From positions 1-34,136 of the forward strand of contig JADHVR010000040.1 of assembly GCA_016783885.1 (NCBI GenBank): a DNA stretch of 34,136 nucleotides, written 5' to 3'. The translations under genes were made by a program, and so were the position numbers. Position 1 is the first letter of the stretch; every line of letters begins with the position of its first letter. Under the pieces are notes generated by a model, which was not told where the DNA came from, made no database searches, and saw nothing but the letters and a program-made list of their open reading frames with translations. Of the stretch, positions 1 through 7,969 are shown in pieces. The stretch comes from Bacteroidales bacterium. GTDB lineage: Bacteria; Bacteroidota; Bacteroidia; Bacteroidales; JAADJA01.

Positions 1-263
1 AAATTAAAGAATTCACCTGTTATCAAGGCGCTTTTTATCATTTTTTCTTTTGGAATATCTATCCATTTCGGAGTGCCCGTCGATCCTGATGTTTTTATTT
101 TAACAGAGGGATTATCAGAGTTCCATTCTAAAATAAATTGATAAAGTGTTTTTTTCCAGGCTTTCAATGATTTTACAGAAAGCTTATTCAAAGCCAATTG
201 GTGTAACTGATTTTCAGTATAAACTTTGGAGTTTAAAATTAAGGAAGTAAAACGTTCAGTCAT
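1..263 (-). CDS. menE: acyl-adenylate ligase, probably o-succinylbenzoate-CoA ligase (5' part; runs off window)
   Basis: The minus strand is open from an ATG at 263 to the window edge, giving about 87 residues of an N-terminus. Residues about 59-68 read TSGSTGTPKW, the nucleotide-binding P-loop of the AMP-forming acyl/aryl-CoA ligase superfamily. It is followed by a segment ending KMIKSALITGEFF. That arrangement, a P-loop close to the N-terminus and then an SA..T..FF segment, fits the short MenE proteins of Bacteroidota, which activate o-succinylbenzoate with CoA in menaquinone synthesis. The catalytic C-terminal part lies outside the window, so the substrate is inferred. The gene is divergent from the Fur-like gene. 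The 274 bases between them (264-537) are AT-rich and show no convincing hairpin or consensus promoter. Confidence 0.7.
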   Translation of the reverse strand, partial: MTERFTSLILNSKVYTENQLHQLALNKLSVKSLKAWKKTLYQFILEWNSDNPSVKIKTSGSTGTPKWIDIPKEKMIKSALITGEFFN

Positions 264-537
264 TTTGTTTGCTTTAATCAAGTTTGCCGAAAAATATGGA
301 AAAAGGTATTGATAAAGATACTATATTTTTTCAATATAAGTCTGAAAATAATAAGCAAATAACCTTTGAAAAAAAAATTATTTTTATTTATACCAAATAA
401 TAATAATAAAATTCATATTTTTATCGAAAATATTTACGGTTCTAATCCCGAATGTTCAGGGTGTGGAAATCAAAATAAAATAAATAAAAATTTGGGTAGG
501 TGTTTAATAGTCGGGAAATATGAAAAACTGATATAGA

Positions 538-987
538 ATGAAAAACTCTACTAAAGACACTTATGAAATAATAGAAAGAAAATTTATCGATTATCTTAAA
601 AGCAAGGGACATCGTAAGACACCGGAAAGATTTACGATTTTAGAAGAGATTTACAACACAGAAGGGCATTTCGATATTGAAACCTTGTATATCAGGATGA
701 AAAATAACAGATACAGGGTTAGCCGGGCAACTCTTTATAATACTATGGAATTGTTATTAAACTGTAATCTCGTAACCAAGCATCAATTCGGTAATAACTG
801 TGCCCAGTTTGAAAAATCGTTCAGATTTAAACAACATGACCATTTTGTTAATTTAGACAATGGTGAGGTTTTGGAATTTTGTGATGCAAGGATTAAACAG
901 ATACAAAAAACAATTGAAAAGGAACTGGGAGTTGTAATAACACATCATTCACTTACATTTTACGGGCATAAAAAAAAGCGCCGGTAA
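538..987 (+). CDS. Fur-family transcriptional regulator, cysteine-poor variant
   Basis: This 149-residue protein has the Fur fold. A winged helix occupies about residues 20-85 with RKTPERFTIL and the recognition-helix segment RVSRATLYNTMELL. A dimerisation and metal-binding part follows with QHDHF at about 113-117. Fur proteins sense a metal (Fe, Zn, Mn) or peroxide and repress uptake or stress genes. Two CxxC pairs usually hold the structural zinc. Here the first position reads NLDNGEV and the C-terminus is basic (GHKKKRR), so neither pair is present. The gene lies 24 bases upstream of purA in the same direction, an arrangement I recall from other Bacteroidota. Family assignment is firm. The regulated metal and targets cannot be read from the sequence. 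Confidence 0.88.
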   Translation: MKNSTKDTYEIIERKFIDYLKSKGHRKTPERFTILEEIYNTEGHFDIETLYIRMKNNRYRVSRATLYNTMELLLNCNLVTKHQFGNNCAQFEKSFRFKQHDHFVNLDNGEVLEFCDARIKQIQKTIEKELGVVITHHSLTFYGHKKKRR

Positions 988-1011
988 AAAATAATTTATT
1001 ACTATGTTTAT

Positions 1012-2301
1012 ATGAAAGCAGACGTTTTATTAGGTCTTCAATGGGGCGACGAGGGCAAAGGTAAAATAGTTGACGTTTTAACACCTCAATACGATATCAT
1101 TGCAAGATTTCAGGGAGGTCCGAACGCAGGACATACAATAGAATTCGATAACAAGAAATTTATTCTCCACACAATACCTTCAGGCATTTTTAATCCCGGT
1201 ACCATTAATGTAATTGGCAACGGCGTTATTATCGATCCTTTTATTTTCGGTAAAGAACTTGAAAACCTGAAAGCAAACAATATTAATGCTGAAAACAACC
1301 TGTTGATTTCAAAAAAGGCTCATCTTATTTTGCCTACACATCGCTTGCTGGATGCAACTTATGAAGCTGCAAAAGGCAAAGCAAAAATTGGTTCCACGCT
1401 AAAAGGAATTGGTCCTGCTTATACTGATAAAACCGCAAGGAACGGATTAAGAATTGGGAACATCATAAGAGTTGATTTCCTGAAAAAATTCAATGAACTT
1501 AAAGAAAAGCATCTTCGTATAATTGATTCTTATGGGTTCGATTACCATAATTATTTGCTTGATGGTTTAACTTTTAAAGATTATGAAGAACAATGGTTTG
1601 CGGCAATTGAAAAGATAAAGTCAATACAAAAAATCAATAGTGAGTATTTTATAAATCAAAGCCTTAACAATAATAAATCAGTATTGGCGGAGGGAGCACA
1701 AGGCACCCTGCTCGACCTTGATTTCGGGACATATCCTTTTGTTACATCTTCAAATACGATAGCTGCCGGTGTTTGTGCCGGATTAGGCATACCTCCGGGA
1801 AAAGTTGGTGAAATATACGGAATTTTCAAAGCATACTGTACACGTGTTGGCAGTGGACCATTTCCGACTGAACAGGAAAACAAAGAGGGTCAAAAGCTTA
1901 GGGACGAAGGTAATGAATATGGTTCAACAACCGGACGACCCAGGAGATGTGGCTGGTTAGACCTTACTGCTTTGAAGTATTCCATTATGCTAAATGGTGT
2001 TACCCTTCTGTTTATGACCAAGGCAGATGTGCTGAATTCGTTTGAAAAAATAAAAGCCGGAATCAAATACAAGTTCGGAGGTAAATTTATCGACCATATT
2101 CCTTTTGAAGCCTCTTATGAAAAGCTGGAGCCGGTTTATCACGAACTTGACGGATGGCAGAGCGATATAAATAATGTTACCAATCCTGACAATATGCCTC
2201 AACAACTAACTGATTATATTAAATATATAGAAAAAGAAGTTAACGTTCCTGTTGCTATGGTTTCGGTTGGAGCCGACAGGAGCCAGATTATTAAGCTATA
2301 A
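1012..2301 (+). CDS. purA: adenylosuccinate synthetase
   Basis: PurA catalyses the GTP-dependent joining of IMP and aspartate to form adenylosuccinate, the first committed step from IMP to AMP in the cytoplasm. The 429-residue length is normal for the family. The N-terminal GLQWGDEGKGKIVD (about 8-21) is the GTP/IMP site. GGPNAGHT (about 35-42) and STTGRPRRCGWLD (about 305-317) are further family signatures. The N-terminus starts directly before the first strand, supporting the ATG at 1012. It follows the Fur-like gene by 24 bases and is probably co-transcribed with it. No terminator hairpin is evident after the stop. purB is not in the window. Confidence 0.98.
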   Translation: MKADVLLGLQWGDEGKGKIVDVLTPQYDIIARFQGGPNAGHTIEFDNKKFILHTIPSGIFNPGTINVIGNGVIIDPFIFGKELENLKANNINAENNLLISKKAHLILPTHRLLDATYEAAKGKAKIGSTLKGIGPAYTDKTARNGLRIGNIIRVDFLKKFNELKEKHLRIIDSYGFDYHNYLLDGLTFKDYEEQWFAAIEKIKSIQKINSEYFINQSLNNNKSVLAEGAQGTLLDLDFGTYPFVTSSNTIAAGVCAGLGIPPGKVGEIYGIFKAYCTRVGSGPFPTEQENKEGQKLRDEGNEYGSTTGRPRRCGWLDLTALKYSIMLNGVTLLFMTKADVLNSFEKIKAGIKYKFGGKFIDHIPFEASYEKLEPVYHELDGWQSDINNVTNPDNMPQQLTDYIKYIEKEVNVPVAMVSVGADRSQIIKL

Positions 2302-2310
2302 TTTCATTAT

Positions 2311-2318
2311 TATTTTTG
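2311..2318 (+). promoter_or_regulatory. possible -7 box upstream of the PepSY-like gene
   Basis: TATTTTTG matches the Bacteroidota -7 element TAnnTTTG and lies about 100 bases before the ATG at 2417. No clear TTTG partner lies 19-21 bases upstream, so this is a weak call. Confidence 0.3.
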
Positions 2319-2416
2319 GATAAATTACAGAACTTTATAAAAAATTTAAAGTATAAGTTGCATATCTCCCAATAAGAATTTTTTATGTATTTAAGTTGAA
2401 GTAAATTTTATAAAGT

Positions 2417-3727
2417 ATGAAAACCTTTATCTCCGTTTTGTTTTTTTTTCTTGCCATTTTAATAAATGCCCAAAATTCATTTGACAAAGACGTTCCTGAG
2501 GCAGTGCAGAAAAATTTCAACAAGAAATTTCCGATGGCTGAAAATGTTTCATGGGATAAAGTTGACAATAATTATAAAGTAGATTGTTTTTACAAGGGGC
2601 AATCCACCTATGCGGAATTCACTGCGGAAGGTGAGTGGGTTCAGACAATAACAGATATGGACACTAAAAATATTTATCCACCCATCGATAGATATATAAG
2701 CGAGAATTATAATAAAGATAAAATAATATTAGCCGAGAAAGCAACCAGAGCCGATAAGCAGAACTTTTATTATGTTCAGATTTCGCGGAAAGAGAAAGGC
2801 AGAAAAGAACCTTATATATTTGAACTTTTCTTCGATAAAACAGGGAAAATCGAACAGGTGAAAGCTCCCGAAGGCATAGAGGATCAAACTATTGTTGGTA
2901 TTGATGATCCTAATTCTGATACTCCCGCTGCTGTGATCGATGGCTGGCAAAAGCGCTTCCCGCGAGCCGAAGGCATTGAATGGACAAAAGTGCTAAATCT
3001 AAGTGATACCATTGACTATAATTATATAGCGAGTTTTATTTATCGTGACCAAAAGACAAAGGCAGAATTCCTGCCAAACGGGAAATGGGTAGAGACACGT
3101 GTTGAATGTAAGGAAAAAAATCTTTATCAACCGGTTGTGCTGTATGTTAAGGAAAACCATTGGCATGATGAATTAATAATCGCCGAGAAGGTAACCCGCG
3201 CCGACCGTAAGGATTATTATTATGTTAAATTAGAACGCCTTGAAAAAGGACAGTCCAAACCGTATGTGTTTGAATTATTTTTTAATAAATCCGGTAAAAT
3301 TCAAAGAGTGGAACGTCCTAAGGAGTTAAAGGACCAATATTTGCTAACTGTCGATATCCCCAAAGCGGTTGGGAAAAAGTTTAAGAGCAGATTCTCCAGC
3401 GCTAAAGATGTAACCTGGGAAACCAGCAAAGGAAACTGGGTGGCAAATTTTACTTATCGTGAGTATTCAACTTATGCCGAATTTACCGATTCGGCACAGT
3501 GGGTGATGACAATAGTTGAATTAGACATAAAACAAATATATGCTCCTATTCAAAGGTTTCTTGATAAAGAATATCCTGATTACCGTGTGATGTATGCTGA
3601 AAAGGCTACCCGGAAAGACCGCAAGGATTATTATTATATTGAGCTAATCAGTAAAAAGAAAAAAATCGAACCTCAACAACTTGGGCTGTTTTTTGATAAA
3701 ACCGGACGATTGATGGAGAAAAAATAA
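2417..3727 (+). CDS. exported protein with three PepSY-like repeats
   Basis: Residues 1-19 form a signal peptide with a short positive start, a hydrophobic run and INAQ at the cleavage region. The rest is three tandem copies of one module, at about 26-155, 169-303 and 312-436. Each copy carries a V/P-x-A-V start, a FP-A-(x)-W segment, an aromatic strand ending AEF, a W-V-x-T strand, a Y-P/A-I helix, the block AEKATRADK-(x)-YYV, and finally LFFDKTG. This layout resembles the PepSY-like or BT1490-type domains of Bacteroidota periplasmic proteins, whose function is mostly unknown. It has its own intergenic space on both sides and converges with the trmB operon. The repeats have diverged, so the duplication is old. 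Assignment to that domain family is by recognition only. Confidence 0.75.
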   Translation: MKTFISVLFFFLAILINAQNSFDKDVPEAVQKNFNKKFPMAENVSWDKVDNNYKVDCFYKGQSTYAEFTAEGEWVQTITDMDTKNIYPPIDRYISENYNKDKIILAEKATRADKQNFYYVQISRKEKGRKEPYIFELFFDKTGKIEQVKAPEGIEDQTIVGIDDPNSDTPAAVIDGWQKRFPRAEGIEWTKVLNLSDTIDYNYIASFIYRDQKTKAEFLPNGKWVETRVECKEKNLYQPVVLYVKENHWHDELIIAEKVTRADRKDYYYVKLERLEKGQSKPYVFELFFNKSGKIQRVERPKELKDQYLLTVDIPKAVGKKFKSRFSSAKDVTWETSKGNWVANFTYREYSTYAEFTDSAQWVMTIVELDIKQIYAPIQRFLDKEYPDYRVMYAEKATRKDRKDYYYIELISKKKKIEPQQLGLFFDKTGRLMEKK

Positions 3728-3753
3728 ATTAGTATTCAGTCATTTTGCAATTT

Positions 3754-4092
3754 TCAATTTTGAATTTCTTTCACTGGATCCCAAAAATATTTTTCAAAAT
3801 TCAATATTTTATCACTTCTAATTTTAATACCTTCGTTTTCCAATAACTGCTGCATGATATCGGGGTTGCCAAAATAATGCTTGCCGGTCAATACACCGTT
3901 TCTGTTCACTACCCTGTGGGCAGGGATGGCGACGGCAGAAGAAAGCGAGGCATTCATTGCCCAGCCTACCATTCGGGCTGAACCTTTGCTTCCGAGGTAA
4001 TTGGCAATGGCTCCGTAAGAAGTTACCCTGCCATACGGGATCAGCTTTACAACTTCATATACCTGCCTGAAAAACGAGTCATTTTCTTTCAT
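3754..4092 (-). CDS. alkyltransferase-like protein (MGMT fold without the acceptor cysteine)
   Basis: This 112-residue protein matches the DNA-binding domain of O6-methylguanine-DNA methyltransferase: an N-terminal helix, PYGRVTSYGAIA (about 19-30), GSARMVGWAMNA and the active-site loop. The loop reads IPAHRVV, so residue 58 is alanine (codon GCC) where MGMT has the alkyl-accepting cysteine. That is the hallmark of alkyltransferase-like proteins. They cannot remove the alkyl group but bind O6-alkylguanine, flip it out and channel the lesion to nucleotide excision repair. The ATG overlaps the trmB stop by 4 bases (ATGA), indicating translational coupling. A true MGMT with PCHRV is encoded at 21563-22042, so this genome keeps both types. 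Confidence 0.9.
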   Translation of the reverse strand: MKENDSFFRQVYEVVKLIPYGRVTSYGAIANYLGSKGSARMVGWAMNASLSSAVAIPAHRVVNRNGVLTGKHYFGNPDIMQQLLENEGIKIRSDKILNFEKYFWDPVKEIQN

Positions 4093-4772
4093 GCCTCATG
4101 TATTAAGTCATTCAGTCTGAATTGTAAGTAGTTGATCTTTTGTCCTTCATTCAGGAATTTTTTTTCATAATAGGTTTGAGTTTCCATTACATCACCTTCA
4201 TAACCCGAATTATACAGGTCTTTTGTTTGAAAAATAAGTTCATGCTTATATTCTTCGATAATCTTAAGTGTATAATTATACAAACCGGTATTGTCGGTCT
4301 TTAAATGGATAATGCTACCGGGAATCAGGAACCGGTAGTATATTTCGAGAAAATGAGGTGAAGTCAGCCGTTTTCTTTCTTTCTTTTTTTTTGGTTGCGG
4401 ATCGGGAAAGGTCAGCCAAATTTCGCTCACTTCATTTTTCCCGAAACAGTTCCCGGTAAGTTCAATTTGCGTTTTTAGAAATGCTATGTTGCGCAAGTCT
4501 TCATCCACCGCTGTTTTGGCACCTCTCCACATCCGGGCGCCTTTCCGGTCGATGCCGATAAAGTTTTTGTCAGGATGTTTTCTTGCAAAACTTACCGTGT
4601 ATTCGCCTTTACCGCAACCTAACTCCAGGATAACCGGATTGTTATTTTTGAAAAATCCACGATTCCATTTTCCTTTCAGGTAAAACCCATTTATAACATC
4701 ATCAATTTCCGGCTGCAGGAAATTAGGAAAGGTTACATTCTCAGCAAAATGTTTCAACTTATTCTTTGGCAC
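4089..4772 (-). CDS. trmB: tRNA (guanine(46)-N7)-methyltransferase
   Basis: TrmB places the m7G at position 46 in the tRNA variable loop using S-adenosylmethionine. The 227-residue protein has the Rossmann SAM site LELGCGKGEYTV (about 49-60), then NFIGIDRKGARMWRGA. The family signature WLTFPDPQPKKKKERKRL carries the catalytic aspartate region. HLKTDN follows toward the C-terminus. The start is GTG at 4772, chosen because it gives the expected N-terminal length and lies 24-30 bases from a good promoter. It overlaps the alkyltransferase-like gene by 4 bases, so the two form an operon. Identification is firm. Confidence 0.95.
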   Translation of the reverse strand: MPKNKLKHFAENVTFPNFLQPEIDDVINGFYLKGKWNRGFFKNNNPVILELGCGKGEYTVSFARKHPDKNFIGIDRKGARMWRGAKTAVDEDLRNIAFLKTQIELTGNCFGKNEVSEIWLTFPDPQPKKKKERKRLTSPHFLEIYYRFLIPGSIIHLKTDNTGLYNYTLKIIEEYKHELIFQTKDLYNSGYEGDVMETQTYYEKKFLNEGQKINYLQFRLNDLIHEA

Positions 4773-4801
4773 TGCAGCAACTATTAATTTTATACCGGTG
4801 G

Positions 4802-4834
4802 CAAAGTTATTGAATAAAGATATAAATTTTCAAA
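4802..4834 (-). promoter_or_regulatory. Bacteroidota-type promoter of trmB
   Basis: On the minus strand TTTG (4834-4831) is followed after 21 bases by TAACTTTG (4809-4802). This matches the -33/-7 form typical of the primary sigma factor in Bacteroidota. It ends 30 bases before the trmB GTG. Confidence 0.6.
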
Positions 4835-4860
4835 GTATCACTATCAGCGTTGTATTTAAT

Positions 4861-6735
4861 TTACTGCAAGTTATATGAATGTTTGTCTGCATTATCATTT
4901 ATTAATTCATCAAATAAACCTAATGAATTTACATTTAGAAAGTCATCTGGGATTTTGAATTCAGAATTTTTAACGGTTTGAATTTTTAATGCAGTTTTAC
5001 ATACATAGTTAGTTATTTTAGTATCCAAATCAAAAATTTCTGTAAGTTTAAACCAGTCAGTTGGTGTCGGAATTGAACCACCAAAGTCCTTCCGTAACCA
5101 ATGCCCAACTGTATGTTTATAGTTTTTTGGAAATAAAGTTGTTAAGTCTTGTTTTGAAAGCCCTTTTTGAATACGTTTGAAATTTATATAATCTGCAATA
5201 AAATTTTGATTGACATCATAAAGACGTTGTGTGGAAAAATATTCCTGTTCTACAGAACTTCTGGCACCAGGTGAAGCTCCCCAGTTTTTTCTTTTCTCGT
5301 TCTTAAATTTACCGTTATAGTTACTATTTAAAATATCATGTGCAATTGTTTCCTTTTGTTGCCTTTTCTTATATTGTATATGATTGTTTATAAAAGTCAA
5401 TGATTTTAATTCTTTAATATTAAAGTTCTTTTCAAAGATTATATTTTGATTTATCTCTTTTTTTGAATAAATAACAAATTCTTTTGTGTATGTGTTATCT
5501 TCCCATTCAACGATAACATATTCAAGAAAACCATTTTCTTTTTTTTGTAGTATTTCTATTATTTTCCCTTCTTTTTTTATTTTGTCAATTGAATTAAAAA
5601 CTCTATAACCAATGAAGTTTGTCAAATTCCAATCTCTTTGGTATTCTGTTTTTGATTTTAGTTTTAGATTTTCGTAATTAAAAATATATTTATTTTTTTT
5701 ATTGTCGTCAACAATCATAAAGACGGGAAACCAGCGATTTATATCTTCAATTATTATCATATTTCTTATGACCCATCCTTTATTATTAAGTAACGATGTT
5801 TTATAAATTAGTTCAATGTCAAAATCTTTAGAGCCTATAAAGCAAGTTGCATTAATGTTTATGTGATTTTTTATTGTATCAGAATAAAATTGTTCTAAAA
5901 GATTATAGTAAGATTCCTTGTCATTATAAATTTTAATAAATCCATTTTTGTCAATAACTTTATTAGTTAATAATTGTTTTTCTTCTTCAAATAAAGTAAG
6001 CTGCTCATTTAAATTATTTGTTTGGTATTTATAAGGAATAAAATTATATTTTAAAATGTCAACCTGACCATTTAAATCACATCTTTCATTTATGATATCT
6101 ATGTAATCAGTATGGTTTTCAATCATTATAGCGTTAAATGCTTTATAATAATCTTTAGTCACTTTTAAAGTGGTTCCACTTCCTGCAAAAGGATCTAATA
6201 TTGTCGAATTATCTTTTAAAACAACAATTCTTAGTAAGCTATCTACTAATTTTTCCGGATAAACCGCAACGTGTTTGTATGGTGTAGGTTGTAAGTTGAT
6301 TTTTAAAATATTAGAGAAATTATTATGTGTATTTTTTTTAGTAAAAATATTATGTTCATTTTTTGAAAAAACAAAAACCGGTTCATAACTATTAACAAAC
6401 CTGTTTTTAATGCTTGAGGGCATATGATTTGGTTTAGACCAGATTATTATTTCATTCAATATCCAACCATCTTTTACCATTAAATAGGCTAATTGATATG
6501 GAATAAAACCTAATGGTGATTTCCCATATTTTGCTAAATATTTATCACCAATATTTAAAAAGAATACACCTTCCGGGGTGAGTTTTTCTTTTAATGAAGA
6601 AAAGATAGTAATAAGTTTATAAATGTATGCTTGATATGTTTTTTCATTACCAATTTGTCCTTTAAATCCATAGTCTCTTTGCCCCCAATAAGGCGGAGAA
6701 GTTACGGTAAAATCTATGGAATTGTCTTGTAAACT
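4861..6735 (-). pseudogene. DNA amino-methyltransferase of a restriction-modification locus, N-terminus disrupted
   Basis: The frame is open from a TAA at 6736-6738 down to 4861. It begins SLQDNSIDFTVTSPPYW, so the catalytic motif IV (TSPPYW, 6702-6685) is intact. The SAM motif DPFAGSGTT follows about 165 residues later. Motif IV before motif I is the beta-class order of N4-cytosine/N6-adenine methyltransferases. No ATG, GTG or TTG lies in frame upstream of motif IV. The first ATG (6480) would give 539 residues lacking it. Above the TAA the same frame reads SGEIYAGL, so TAA stands where relatives have lysine (LKSLxDNSID). A single nonsense change, or a lost start, is the simplest explanation. 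The long C-terminal part ends with a helix-turn-helix-like region (HWLRKDFGGSIPTPTDW). The gene may be inactive. Confidence 0.72.
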
Positions 6736-6761
6736 TTATAAGCCAGCATAAATTTCGCCGC

Positions 6762-7253
6762 TTATTCAATAAGTGATTTAAAATTAGGAATATAATCCCA
6801 AATATTTTTAAGAGTATTTTTTTTACAACGATAATAAATATTTTTAGAACTATTTGACCATTTACCAGACCATTTTAAATTATCTTCGAATAAATTAATA
6901 TCAATCGCTTTCACCTTAAATTTATGTAATAATAGATCTTCCTTGATTATATACTCATATTTGGGTTTTGTCCATATATATATAATTAAACCAGTTGCAT
7001 TTGTCCCATAAATATCCATTAATAGTTTTAAAGCTTCTATATCTTGGTTTGATATTTTAGTGTCACCTGTTAAATTGTTTGTTCCTTTTACATCTATTAA
7101 AAATATTTTTTTTTCTGAATAACAAATAAAGTCAATATTTTTTATTTTCTTTTTTTCAATAGATTGTTTTAAATCTTGCATTAACGCAAATGTTGGCACC
7201 ATGGCTTTTAAGCACAATGAATAAAAAATAGGTTCGTAATGAGAAGAAGGCAT
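6762..7253 (-). CDS. PD-(D/E)XK-like nuclease-fold protein of the restriction island
   Basis: This is a 163-residue protein without signal or membrane segments. It has the pattern NIDFICYSEKKIFLIDVKGT: Asp41 on one strand, then Asp54-x-Lys56 on the next. This is the catalytic layout of PD-(D/E)XK nucleases, which use the acidic pair and lysine to hold Mg2+ for DNA cleavage. A conserved-looking HYEPIF lies near the N-terminus. Its position 3 bases after the 79-residue ORF and directly before the methyltransferase suggests a role in the same restriction or defence locus. I do not recognise a named restriction enzyme. The protein could also be a small accessory nuclease unrelated to restriction. 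Composition is very AT-rich, with many AAA/ATT codons. Confidence 0.55.
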   Translation of the reverse strand: MPSSHYEPIFYSLCLKAMVPTFALMQDLKQSIEKKKIKNIDFICYSEKKIFLIDVKGTNNLTGDTKISNQDIEALKLLMDIYGTNATGLIIYIWTKPKYEYIIKEDLLLHKFKVKAIDINLFEDNLKWSGKWSNSSKNIYYRCKKNTLKNIWDYIPNFKSLIE

Positions 7254-7255
7254 AA

Positions 7256-7495
7256 TTAATCTTTAATTTTAAAAATTACAAAACTACCAGTATTTTCGTG
7301 ATTAATAGTATAAAAATATTTATCATGAAGTTTATCTAACATATTACAGATTATTTCTTCATCAGTCATAAAACAATTATCAACCCACTCATAAATTGAT
7401 TTTCCAAATGTTTCAATAAATTTATTTTCTAAATGGAATTTTTTGATAAATTCTGATGCATCATTAATGAATATTTCTTTAGTTTTTAATAACAT
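7256..7495 (-). CDS. unknown 79-residue protein in the restriction island
   Basis: This small, rather acidic protein is predicted to be mostly helical in its first half (ASEFIKKFHLENKFIETFGKSIYEW) and ends with two strand-like segments (YFYTINHE, GSFVIFKIKD). I recognise no domain. It lies 6 bases after the upstream ORF and 2 bases before the PD-(D/E)XK-like gene, all on the minus strand, so the three are probably one transcript. That tight packing is the best argument that it is a real gene. A role as a control or immunity-type partner is possible but unsupported. Confidence 0.5.
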   Translation of the reverse strand: MLLKTKEIFINDASEFIKKFHLENKFIETFGKSIYEWVDNCFMTDEEIICNMLDKLHDKYFYTINHENTGSFVIFKIKD

Positions 7496-7501
7496 AATAG
7501 G

Positions 7502-7840
7502 TTAAATTTTGTTGTAGATATAATTATCAATTTTAGCTGTTTTAATATCAATATGAACAAAAGCATTATATAATTCAAAAAACATATCAGAACCGATTGG
7601 GGATGAATTTGGTATTCCAAATTGATTAAATAACCAATAAAATATTCTTTCTGCACCTCTTGAAAAATCTGAATTTTGTCTTATTTTATCAATTCTATGA
7701 AAAGCCTCAATCCAATCTTCTTTTATTTTATCTTTTGATTTAAGACCATCAATCATTTTTTCTAAGTCTTGTGTTAAAGTATATTCTATTTGATTAAGAT
7801 AATGATTTTCCCAAAATTCAATATTCAGAAGTTCATCCAT
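7502..7840 (-). CDS. restriction-endonuclease-like protein, probably an N-terminal fragment
   Basis: This is a 112-residue protein. Residues 61-100 read RGAERIFYWLF, then GIPNSSPIGSDMFFE, then FVHIDIKTAK. Asp85 with Asp98-x-Lys100 fits a PD-(D/E)XK active site. The SPIGSD-FFE-HIDIKT arrangement resembles the catalytic core of some type II restriction endonucleases, as I remember them. Such enzymes usually continue for 100 or more residues, whereas this one stops 12 residues after the catalytic lysine. I therefore suspect a truncated relic. No continuation of the core is apparent in the following ORFs. It is the first gene of the minus-strand island cluster. No promoter was found in the AT-rich stretch above it. 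Confidence 0.55.
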   Translation of the reverse strand: MDELLNIEFWENHYLNQIEYTLTQDLEKMIDGLKSKDKIKEDWIEAFHRIDKIRQNSDFSRGAERIFYWLFNQFGIPNSSPIGSDMFFELYNAFVHIDIKTAKIDNYIYNKI

Positions 7841-7969
7841 AATTCAATTTTTTTTTAAATATACATTTTTAAAATTTATAGAAAAAAGCGGGTAAATTTC
7901 ATATTACGTCTGAAAAAACACAGTCTTATTACTTTTTTAATATCCAAATGTCGTTCAATGTTTAATTTT

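Noticed and set aside
1110..2205. Minus-strand open frames inside purA
   Set aside because: They lie within a well-recognised gene, lack known motifs, and look like shadow frames; the same holds for other antisense frames inside kdsB, ispE, susC and the lyase genes.
4861..7840. Insertion sequence or integrative element carrying the restriction genes
   Set aside because: No transposase, integrase, tRNA target or terminal repeats could be seen at either border.
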